From: an uncultured Pelagibacteraceae bacterium
GTDB taxonomy: Bacteria > Pseudomonadota > Alphaproteobacteria > Pelagibacterales > Pelagibacteraceae
Assembly (NCBI GenBank): GCA_902592445.1
Contig: CACJEN010000002.1
Location: 1-64,000, forward strand
DNA: 64,000 nt
Direction: 5' to 3'
The position numbers and the translations under genes are program-made. This document shows, one piece after another, positions 18,625 to 25,309 of the stretch. Numbering within the stretch: position 1 is the stretch's first letter; the number at the start of each line of letters is the position of its first letter. The notes below the pieces were generated by a model. That model was not told the origin of the DNA. It did not search any database and worked only from the letters and a program-made list of their open reading frames with translations.

Positions 18625-18675
18625 TAATATATTAAATATTTTAAAATTAAGTAAATATATATATAAAAACCGTTC
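18625..18675. promoter_or_regulatory. divergent hisI/folE intergenic region
   Basis: This 51-base, almost pure A+T spacer is the only place where promoters for the leftward hisI operon and rightward folE can lie outside coding sequence. It contains overlapping TATAAT-like stretches ('aatatattaaatatt', 'tatatatataaaa') but no operator-like palindrome that I can defend. Confidence 0.4.
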
Positions 18676-19278
18676 ATGAAATTAGTAAAAAACGAAAACA
18701 ATAAAAACAAAGAAGAAATTTCTGATAAAGAAGCCCAAGAAGCTTTTATTAAAATTTTGAAATGGATAGGTGAAGATCCATCTAGAGAAGGTCTATTAGA
18801 AACTCCAAAAAGAGTTATGAAGGCCTTTAAAGAATATTTTAAAGGTTACCACGAAGATCCAAAAGCCGTTCTTGATAAAACTTTTGGAGATGTCGAAGGT
18901 TACAGTGATATGGTTGTTCAAAAAAACATTTCAGTACAAAGTCATTGCGAACACCATATGGCACCAATTATTGGAATTGCTCATGTTGCATATATTCCAA
19001 ATCAAAGAGTTGTAGGATTAAGTAAAATTGCAAGAGTAGTTGAAGTATTTTCTAAAAGATTACAAACGCAGGAAAGACTTACAGTTCAAATAGCAAATAC
19101 TTTAATGGAATCTTTAGATGCAAAAGGTGTTGCAGTGACTATAGATTCAACTCACCAGTGTATGACTATGAGAGGGATTAAAAAAGAGCAAGCAACAACA
19201 GTTACAAATTTTTATTTAGGTCAATTCAAGGACGATTTAAGTTATCAGAATAGATATTTGCGGTTTATCGCAAAATAA
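18676..19278 (+). CDS. folE: GTP cyclohydrolase I
   Basis: The 200-residue sequence has the canonical GTP cyclohydrolase I core: 'EDPSREGLLETPKRVMKA', zinc ligands in 'SHCEHHMAPIIG' and 'HQCMTMRGI', and 'RVVGLSKIARVVEVFSKRLQTQERLT'. It makes dihydroneopterin triphosphate, the first step of folate biosynthesis, relevant here because three FAD/GcvT enzymes in the window should deliver C1 units to tetrahydrofolate. It is divergent from hisI and followed after 14 bases by the acuI-like gene. Confidence 0.95.
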   Translation: MKLVKNENNKNKEEISDKEAQEAFIKILKWIGEDPSREGLLETPKRVMKAFKEYFKGYHEDPKAVLDKTFGDVEGYSDMVVQKNISVQSHCEHHMAPIIGIAHVAYIPNQRVVGLSKIARVVEVFSKRLQTQERLTVQIANTLMESLDAKGVAVTIDSTHQCMTMRGIKKEQATTVTNFYLGQFKDDLSYQNRYLRFIAK

Positions 19279-19292
19279 TATTTATTAATTAC

Positions 19293-20297
19293 ATGTCAGA
19301 AAATTTCAAAGCTTTGGTGCTTAACCAAGACGGAGAAAATTTTACAAGGGAAATTAAATCAGTCGATAAAAGCTTTCTCAAACATGGCGATGTTACTGTT
19401 AAAGTTCATTATTCAGGTTTGAATTATAAAGATGCTCTAATTTTAAAAAATGGAGCAAGATTAGTTAAGGAGTTTCCACATATTCCAGGTATTGATTTTT
19501 CAGGAGTTGTTGAAGAAAGCAAACATGAGAAATTTAAACAAGGTGATGAAATAATTTTAACTGGTTGGAGAGTAGGAGAAATTTATTTTGGTGGATATTC
19601 TCAATACGCAAAAGTAAATGGTGACTTTTTAGTTAAGAAACCAAAGGACTTAAGTTTAAAACAATCAATGATTATGGGAACAGCAGGTTTTACAGCTCTT
19701 CAATGTTCATTTACAGCTAAGACAACAAGAGAGGAGCTTCTACTTGGAAAAAAAGTAGAAGAGGTAATTGTAAGTGGTGCTTCAGGGGGAGTAGGGAGTA
19801 TGGCTGTAATGATTTTAAATAAACTAGGTTGCAATGTGACAGCTGTTACTGGAAAAGAAAGTAATAAAGATTATCTAAAATCTATAGGAGCAAAAAACAT
19901 TATAAATACTAGTGAATTAACAAAAGATGCAAGACCTTTAGATAAAGGATTGTGGGATGGAGCTGTCGATACGGTGGGTGGTAAAGTTTTAGAAAATATT
20001 TTAGCAACAACAAAAGACAGTGGAATTGTTGCAGCTTGTGGAAACGCTGCTGATATAAAATTAAACACTACCGTTATGCCTTTTATAATAAGAGGTGTAA
20101 AATTATGGGGTATTAATTCTGTAAATGCTTCAATTCAAAGAAGACAATTCTTATGGAATGAAGCATCAAAGTTAATTGATTTTGAATTGTTTGGTAAATC
20201 TATTAAGGAAATTAGTTTAGAAGAACTAATTGATGTTTATCCAAAAATGTTAAAAGGCGAAACATCAGGAAGATATATAATTAATTTAGAAAAATAG
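19293..20297 (+). CDS. acuI: acryloyl-CoA reductase AcuI/YhdH-type NADPH oxidoreductase
   Basis: A 334-residue medium-chain reductase that follows E. coli YhdH/AcuI throughout: 'SGLNYKDALILK', 'FPHIPGIDFSGVV', 'LTGWRVGEIYFGGYSQYA', 'MIMGTAGFTALQC', 'VSGASGGVGSMAVMILNKLG' (NADPH loop), 'WDGAVDTVGGKVL' and 'TTVMPFIIRGVKLWG'. It lacks the structural zinc Cys cluster, as expected for this branch. AcuI reduces acryloyl-CoA to propionyl-CoA and protects DMSP degraders from acrylate. Together with the DddP-like gene at 4065 this gives a lyase and a detoxification step in the same window, although the genes are 15 kb apart. Confidence 0.87.
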   Translation: MSENFKALVLNQDGENFTREIKSVDKSFLKHGDVTVKVHYSGLNYKDALILKNGARLVKEFPHIPGIDFSGVVEESKHEKFKQGDEIILTGWRVGEIYFGGYSQYAKVNGDFLVKKPKDLSLKQSMIMGTAGFTALQCSFTAKTTREELLLGKKVEEVIVSGASGGVGSMAVMILNKLGCNVTAVTGKESNKDYLKSIGAKNIINTSELTKDARPLDKGLWDGAVDTVGGKVLENILATTKDSGIVAACGNAADIKLNTTVMPFIIRGVKLWGINSVNASIQRRQFLWNEASKLIDFELFGKSIKEISLEELIDVYPKMLKGETSGRYIINLEK

Positions 20298-20299
20298 TT

Positions 20300-21190
20300 A
20301 TGGATTGGGATAAACTAAAAATTTTTCATGCAGTTGCAGAAGCTGGAAGTTTTACTAGTGCAACAGTAATATTAAATTTAAGCCAATCTGCAATAAGTAG
20401 ACAAATTCAATCTTTAGAGGAAGATTTAAAAGTCAAATTATTTGAAAGGCATGCAAGGGGTTTAACTTTAACTGAAAATGGTGAATATGTTTATAAAACA
20501 GCTCATGAAGTTATCAGTAAATTAAAAGAGGTTGAAACTTCATTAGGGGACCAAAAACACAAAACATCAGGAAAATTAACAATCACAACAGTTAGAAGCT
20601 TTGGTACACACTGGCTTACTCCAAGAATTCAAGAGTTTATGCAACTAAATCCTGAAATAGAAATTGAGCTCATATTTGATGATAAAGAGTTAGATTTAAG
20701 TACTAGACAAGCAGATATTGGAATTTTTATGAGAAGGCCCAAGCAATTGAATTATATTCAGAAGAAATTGATAGATATTAATTATCATATATATGGATCA
20801 AATAGATATTTGGAGAAGTATGGAATTCCAAAAACTATTAATGATTTAAATAAACATAAGTTTATTTCATTTGGAAAAGGAGCACCTTCACCAGTTTATA
20901 ACCCCGATTGGGCATTAAAAATTGGCATGAAAGACAATAAAAAAAGAAAATCAGTAATGAAGGTAAATAGCGTTATGGGCTTACTTTTAGCAGTTGAGAG
21001 TGGAGTAGGTTTAGCGGCTTTACCAGATTACTTGGTATTTCAGTCTTCAAACTTAATAAAAGTATTACCAAAAGTAGAAGGACCAATAACAGAAGCACAT
21101 TTTGTATATCCTCAATCTCTTAAAAATGTAGCTAGGGTGTCCACATTTAGAAACTTTTTATATAGTAAAATCTCAGAGTGGAAATTTTAG
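20300..21190 (+). CDS. LysR-family transcriptional regulator
   Basis: The 296-residue protein has an N-terminal winged helix typical of LysR proteins: 'MDWDKLKIFHAVAEAGSFTSAT', 'LNLSQSAISRQIQSLEEDL', 'LFERHARGLTLTENGEYV'. The rest is a two-lobed effector domain ('KLTITTVRSFGTHWLTPRIQEF', 'AVESGVGLAALPDYLV'). It starts three bases after acuI on the same strand, not divergently as most LysR genes do, so it is probably co-transcribed with acuI and may control it or a distant target. No binding site is evident. Confidence 0.92.
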   Translation: MDWDKLKIFHAVAEAGSFTSATVILNLSQSAISRQIQSLEEDLKVKLFERHARGLTLTENGEYVYKTAHEVISKLKEVETSLGDQKHKTSGKLTITTVRSFGTHWLTPRIQEFMQLNPEIEIELIFDDKELDLSTRQADIGIFMRRPKQLNYIQKKLIDINYHIYGSNRYLEKYGIPKTINDLNKHKFISFGKGAPSPVYNPDWALKIGMKDNKKRKSVMKVNSVMGLLLAVESGVGLAALPDYLVFQSSNLIKVLPKVEGPITEAHFVYPQSLKNVARVSTFRNFLYSKISEWKF

Positions 21191-21209
21191 CCTAAGATGC
21201 GTCAATGTT

Positions 21210-21229
21210 GCAATTGATAATCATTATCA
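21210..21229. promoter_or_regulatory. Fur box upstream of ferric-iron transporter
   Basis: The core TGATAAT-C-ATTATCA (21215-21229) is a perfect 7-1-7 inverted repeat, the classic Fur recognition core. Extending left, the 19 bases at 21210-21228 match 16 of 19 positions of the consensus GATAATGATAATCATTATC. It lies 52 bases before the ATG of the iron-binding protein gene, where a repressor would block the promoter when iron is plentiful. The match is direct; the regulator's identity is inferred. Confidence 0.85.
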
Positions 21230-21270
21230 TTGCGAATAGTTACTAATTTCATTATAAACAGTGCGGGAAA

Positions 21271-21276
21271 AGGGAG
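21271..21276 (+). promoter_or_regulatory. strong ribosome binding site of iron-binding protein gene
   Basis: AGGGAG followed by four A before ATG at 21281 decides this start over the tracked TTG at 21230. Most genes in the window have no such purine block, so this gene is marked for high translation. Confidence 0.7.
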
Positions 21277-21280
21277 AAAA

Positions 21281-22303
21281 ATGAGAAAAATAACAATAAT
21301 TGGAATACTTTTTGCATTCATTTCATCTTTCGCATTTTCTGCGGAGGTCAACGTTTTTAGTGCAAGACATTATGATTCAGATATTCAGCTGTATGAAAAG
21401 TTTACAGCTAAAACTGGAATTAAAGTTAATGTTGTATCAGGTAAAGATAAAGCTCTTCAAAAAAGAATTATGGAAGAGGGAGCTGATTGTGTAGGGGATT
21501 TATACATCACTGCTGACGCTGGAAGATTGGGTGCATTTCAAGCTAAAGGAATGCTTCAAAAAGCTGGGTGGTCAAAGGCAATAAAAAATGTCGTACCAAG
21601 TCAGTTTAGAAGTGCTCAATGGACTGGAATAGCTAAGAGAGCAAGAATAATTTATTATTCACCAGAAAGAGTAAGTGCAAATGAATTAAATGGTATGACT
21701 TATGAAGGTCTTGCTGATCCAAAATGGAAAGGTAGACTAGTTATAAGAAAATCAAACAATATTTATAACCAATCTTTAGTTGCATCTTTAGTCAAGAATA
21801 ATGGAAAAAATAATACAGCTAATTGGGCTAAATTAGTTGTTGCCAATATGGCAAGAACACCTAAAGGAAATGATAGAGCTCAAATTATGGCAGTAGCAGC
21901 AGGAGAAGCAGATATTGCTGTAGCAAATACTTATTATCATGCATTAATGCTATCTGGTAAAAAGGGTGCTGAGCAACAAGAAGCAGCAAAAAAGGTTATG
22001 CCTTTTTTTCCTAATCAACAAGATAGAGGAACACATATGAATATTAGTGGAGCTGGAATGTTGAAGCATGCTCCAAATAAATCTAATGCTGTAAAACTTG
22101 TTGAGTTTTTATTAACTGCTGAAGCACAAAACCATATCGTTAATAACACTTTTGAGTATCCAATGATTTCAGGAGTTCAAGCAAATGACTTAGTTCCAGG
22201 AAAAGATATGAGTTTTAAACAAGATAATAAAACCTCAGTTAAAACATATGGAGCAAAACAGGCTGACGCTTTAGAAGTTATGCTTGCAGCTGGATGGAAA
22301 TAA
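21281..22303 (+). CDS. fbpA: ferric iron ABC transporter, periplasmic binding protein
   Basis: From ATG 21281 the product is 340 residues with a signal peptide 'MRKITIIGILFAFISSFAFSA'. The mature protein follows the FbpA/FutA family: 'EVNVFSARHYDSDIQLYEKFTAKTG', 'GDLYITADAGRLGAF', 'GLADPKWKGRLVIRKS', and 'GEADIAVANTYYHALM', whose paired Tyr are iron ligands in the family. It captures Fe(III) in the periplasm and delivers it to the permease and ATPase encoded downstream. A Fur box and strong ribosome site lie upstream. The upstream in-frame TTG start at 21230 would overlap the Fur box and is rejected. Confidence 0.93.
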   Translation: MRKITIIGILFAFISSFAFSAEVNVFSARHYDSDIQLYEKFTAKTGIKVNVVSGKDKALQKRIMEEGADCVGDLYITADAGRLGAFQAKGMLQKAGWSKAIKNVVPSQFRSAQWTGIAKRARIIYYSPERVSANELNGMTYEGLADPKWKGRLVIRKSNNIYNQSLVASLVKNNGKNNTANWAKLVVANMARTPKGNDRAQIMAVAAGEADIAVANTYYHALMLSGKKGAEQQEAAKKVMPFFPNQQDRGTHMNISGAGMLKHAPNKSNAVKLVEFLLTAEAQNHIVNNTFEYPMISGVQANDLVPGKDMSFKQDNKTSVKTYGAKQADALEVMLAAGWK

Positions 22304-22310
22304 AAGAAAT

Positions 22311-22475
22311 ATGAACAAAAAATTTATGTCTAATATTGATTATAATAAATCTTCTACAGGATGTCCTGCATGTTCTATGGAGTGTAAAAAAATCAGTAAA
22401 AGAATAAATAATAGAAAACTAACAGAAATTAAAAACAAGGAGGTTCCGCACATCCTAAAAGTATTTAATTTTTGA
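22311..22475 (+). CDS. small Cys-motif protein between iron transporter genes
   Basis: I read a 54-residue ORF from ATG 22311, eight bases after the fbpA stop; the track shows it in a longer form from 22284. It is rich in Lys and Asn and holds one striking motif, 'GCPACSMECKK' at residues 17-27, with Cys at 18, 21 and 25 (C-x2-C-x3-C). No signal peptide or membrane helix is visible. Position inside a Fur-controlled iron operon suggests an iron- or Fe-S-related role, but this is inference and the ORF could be untranslated leader for the hairpin that follows. Confidence 0.45.
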   Translation: MNKKFMSNIDYNKSSTGCPACSMECKKISKRINNRKLTEIKNKEVPHILKVFNF

Positions 22476-22485
22476 TTTTCTAGAC

Positions 22486-22525
22486 ATGTGTCCATGCTAA
22501 GGTTTCTCCTTTCGCATGGACACAT
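22486..22525 (+). promoter_or_regulatory. intercistronic hairpin before iron permease gene
   Basis: ATGTGTCCATGC (22486-22497) and GCATGGACACAT (22514-22525) are perfect 12-base inverted repeats. Inside, AAGG (22499-22502) pairs with CCTT (22508-22511), leaving a five-base loop, so nearly all of the 40 bases pair. No strong U-tract follows, so it is more likely an mRNA stabiliser or attenuator that gives more binding protein than permease. Its right arm contains the tracked permease ATG at 22516. Confidence 0.75.
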
Positions 22526-22542
22526 TTAGTTTTCATGATTAT

Positions 22543-22550
22543 AAGGCGGA
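22543..22550 (+). promoter_or_regulatory. ribosome binding site deciding permease start
   Basis: AAGGCGGA lies seven bases before ATG 22558 and outside the upstream hairpin. This favours 22558 over the ATG at 22516, which has no purine block and is buried in the hairpin stem. Confidence 0.6.
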
Positions 22551-22557
22551 TTATAAT

Positions 22558-24168
22558 ATGAGAATAAACACTTGGTACATTTCATCTTTATTAGTTTCAA
22601 TAGTTGTATCTATTCCAATATTAACTGTTTTCTCAAGTTTTTTTGAAGATACTTCAAATTACTTTCAAATTCTTAAAAGTACTTTTTTATACGAATATAT
22701 AATCAATTCATTTATACTTTTATTTGGTGTTTTAATATTTACACTAATAATAGGAGTTGGTTGTGCATATGTAGTCTCCTTTTATAATTTTCCTGGTGTT
22801 AAATTTTTTAAATGGGCTATAATATTATCTTTTGCAGTTCCAGCTTATATATATGCTTACTCATTAACAGCTTTTTTTGAAAACTTTGGAACTCTATATT
22901 CAATAATAAAATCTATTCTAGGACCAGGAGAATATAATAAATTAATTCCGAAATTTGATGGTATGCTTGGTGCTATTTTATCAATATCCTTCTCTTTATT
23001 TGGTTATGTCTATGTTTTAACAAGAGCATCCTTTCACTATCAATCTCAAAATCTTTTAGAATTGGGACAAAATCTTGGTTTTTCGAGATCAAAAGTTTTT
23101 TTCTCAATAATACTACCTTCAGCAAGACCAGCAATAGTTGCTGGATTAGCTTTGGTTGCTATGGAAACTCTATCCGAATTTGGAGCTGTATCCTTCTTTG
23201 GAATTTCTACTCTAACTACTGGAATTTATGATTCATGGATATCATTTGATGATTTAGCTTTTGCAAATCAATTATCATTTTTTCTATTACTATTTATTTT
23301 AGGATTATTTTTCATTGAACATATATCAAGAAGAAAAGCACAGTATCACTCTCCATCTAGGGGGGCAGTAAAACAAAAGAAAAAAATTAATCTCAAAGGT
23401 TCAAAATCTTTTTTTGCTTTCTCGGTTTGTTTTCTAGTTTTTTTCATAAGTTTTTTATTTCCAGTTTTGCAAATGTTTTACTGGACAATTATTTTTCCTA
23501 AAAATTTATTAGATTTAAATATTTTACAACTTTCATTAAATACAATTTATCTCGTATTTTTATCCAGTGTTGTGCTTATCATATTTTCATTTATTGCAAA
23601 TTATGGAAATAGAGTGACCAGAAGTAAATTTCTAAATTTTCTCACAATGTTTTCAATAACTGGTTATGCAATCCCAGGTGTAATTTTAGCTGTAGCGTTT
23701 ATAACTTTTGTTGCTTGGTTTGATAATAACATAATTAAATATTATGAATTAAGTTCTATAAAAAAAATATTTATTGGATCTATAATAGGTTTGGTAATTG
23801 TATATTTTATTAGATTTTATTCTTTAGCATACAATGGTTTAAAATCTGGTTATGAAAGAATTAATAGATCTATTGATGAAAGCTCTTATTTACTAGGTTA
23901 TTCAAAAATAAAAACATTTTTAGGTATTCATGTGCCATATTTAAGAAATTCTATATTTTTAATTGGAATACTTATATCTATCGAGATAATTAAAGAATTA
24001 CCTATTACCTTAATATTAAGACCTTTTAATTTTGAAACTTTTGCTACCACTGCTTATATATTTGCTTCTCAAGACTTATTAGAAGCAGCAGCTGTACCAT
24101 CATTATTTCTAATTTTAATTGCAAGTACTTTTATTTTGATTACATCTAGATATATATTGAAAGACTGA
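22558..24168 (+). CDS. fbpB: ferric iron ABC transporter permease
   Basis: About 536 residues from ATG 22558, with roughly twelve hydrophobic segments arranged as two duplicated permease halves, as in FbpB/FutB. Each half has an EAA-like loop: 'ELGQNLGFSRSKVFFSIILPSARPAIVAG' region and 'DESSYLLGYSKIKTFLGIHVPYLRNS'. It forms the channel for Fe(III) released by the binding protein. The stop and next start overlap (CTGATG), linking it to the ATPase. The N-terminus as tracked from 22516 would add 14 polar residues that no family member needs. Confidence 0.9.
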   Translation: MRINTWYISSLLVSIVVSIPILTVFSSFFEDTSNYFQILKSTFLYEYIINSFILLFGVLIFTLIIGVGCAYVVSFYNFPGVKFFKWAIILSFAVPAYIYAYSLTAFFENFGTLYSIIKSILGPGEYNKLIPKFDGMLGAILSISFSLFGYVYVLTRASFHYQSQNLLELGQNLGFSRSKVFFSIILPSARPAIVAGLALVAMETLSEFGAVSFFGISTLTTGIYDSWISFDDLAFANQLSFFLLLFILGLFFIEHISRRKAQYHSPSRGAVKQKKKINLKGSKSFFAFSVCFLVFFISFLFPVLQMFYWTIIFPKNLLDLNILQLSLNTIYLVFLSSVVLIIFSFIANYGNRVTRSKFLNFLTMFSITGYAIPGVILAVAFITFVAWFDNNIIKYYELSSIKKIFIGSIIGLVIVYFIRFYSLAYNGLKSGYERINRSIDESSYLLGYSKIKTFLGIHVPYLRNSIFLIGILISIEIIKELPITLILRPFNFETFATTAYIFASQDLLEAAAVPSLFLILIASTFILITSRYILKD

Positions 24169-25226
24169 TGCCTGAAAATTTTTTTGAAATTGAAAATGTA
24201 TCTTTTACAGCTGGAGGAAAAAATAAAGTTAATAATGTAAATCTATCTATAGAAAACGAAGGTGATATTATTTGTCTTCTTGGTCCTTCAGGAATAGGTA
24301 AAACTACAATATTGCGAACAATAGCTGGTCTTGAAAAAATTAAATCAGGACAGATCAAATTAAAAAATAAAATTCTATCATCAAAAGACAAACATATAGA
24401 ACCTGAGTATCGTAACATAGCTTTATCATTTCAAGAAAATTCTTTATTTCCACATTTTAATGTTGAGAAAAATATTCACCTTGGATCAAATCGAAAAATT
24501 GGAAAAAAGAAAAAAATAAACCAAAAAGATGTAATTAAATTTTTAAATCTTAAAAATATATTAAATAAATATCCTCATGAAATAAGCGCTGGTGAAGCTC
24601 AAAGAGCTTCTCTAGCAAGGTCTTTAATTTCACAACCAGATTTATTGTTGTTGGATGAGCCTTTATCTAACGTTGACCAAAGTTTTAAAGAGGAAATACA
24701 AGTCGAATTAAAGCAAGTATTAAACAACTCAAAAATAACAACTATTATTGTTACACACGACTCTTATGAGGCTTTTTACTTAGGAAGTAAATGTGGGATT
24801 ATTTTAAACGGTCAACTAAAACAGTATGATGATCCTTATAATGTATACCACTTTCCAAATTCAATTGAGGTAGTAAACTTTTTAAATAGAGGAATATTAA
24901 TTCCAGCTAAAGTTACAGGTGAAAATAGTTTGGAAAATAAAGATCTTGGAACAATAAAGGGAAATTTTATAAAACATTATCCTAATGGATCTGATGTACA
25001 ATTGTTATTACAGCCAGAGGATTTAGAACATGACGATCAAAGCAACTTAAAATTAGAGGTTGTTGATAGAAAATTTAGAGGAACAAATTTTATTTATACT
25101 TTGAAAACTAATTCCAATTTACTGATTCCGGTCTTTGTTCATTCTCATCATATCCACCAGCATGAAGTAGATGAAAAATTTGGTATCAAAAGACCAATAA
25201 ACATTGATCACATTGTTTGTTTTTAA
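24168..25226 (+). CDS. fbpC: ferric iron ABC transporter ATPase
   Basis: A 352-residue ABC ATPase of the FbpC type: Walker A 'GPSGIGKTT' near residue 40, Q-loop 'SFQENSLFPH', signature 'ISAGEAQRASLARSL' in place of LSGGQ, Walker B 'LLLLDEPLSNVD', and H-loop 'IIVTHD'. The last ~110 residues form a TOBE-like regulatory domain ('LLQPEDLEHDDQSNLKLEVV'). The ISAGE signature is a known variant among iron transporters. It is the last gene of the Fur-linked operon. Confidence 0.92.
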   Translation: MPENFFEIENVSFTAGGKNKVNNVNLSIENEGDIICLLGPSGIGKTTILRTIAGLEKIKSGQIKLKNKILSSKDKHIEPEYRNIALSFQENSLFPHFNVEKNIHLGSNRKIGKKKKINQKDVIKFLNLKNILNKYPHEISAGEAQRASLARSLISQPDLLLLDEPLSNVDQSFKEEIQVELKQVLNNSKITTIIVTHDSYEAFYLGSKCGIILNGQLKQYDDPYNVYHFPNSIEVVNFLNRGILIPAKVTGENSLENKDLGTIKGNFIKHYPNGSDVQLLLQPEDLEHDDQSNLKLEVVDRKFRGTNFIYTLKTNSNLLIPVFVHSHHIHQHEVDEKFGIKRPINIDHIVCF

Positions 25227-25309
25227 CTAATGGTTCATACTGGGTTATTTTTATAATTATCGAATATTAATAATTTTTTAATATCTCATGAGGTGTTATT
25301 GTTTATTTA

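Noticed and set aside
21230-21280. TTG start at 21230 extending the iron-binding protein by 17 residues
   Set aside because: It would overlap the Fur box region and put polar residues before a perfect signal peptide; the AGGGAG site supports 21281.
22340-22525. Minus-strand 61-residue ORF over the iron operon gap
   Set aside because: It reads through both arms of the hairpin and the antisense of the Cys-motif ORF; no ribosome site or family resemblance.
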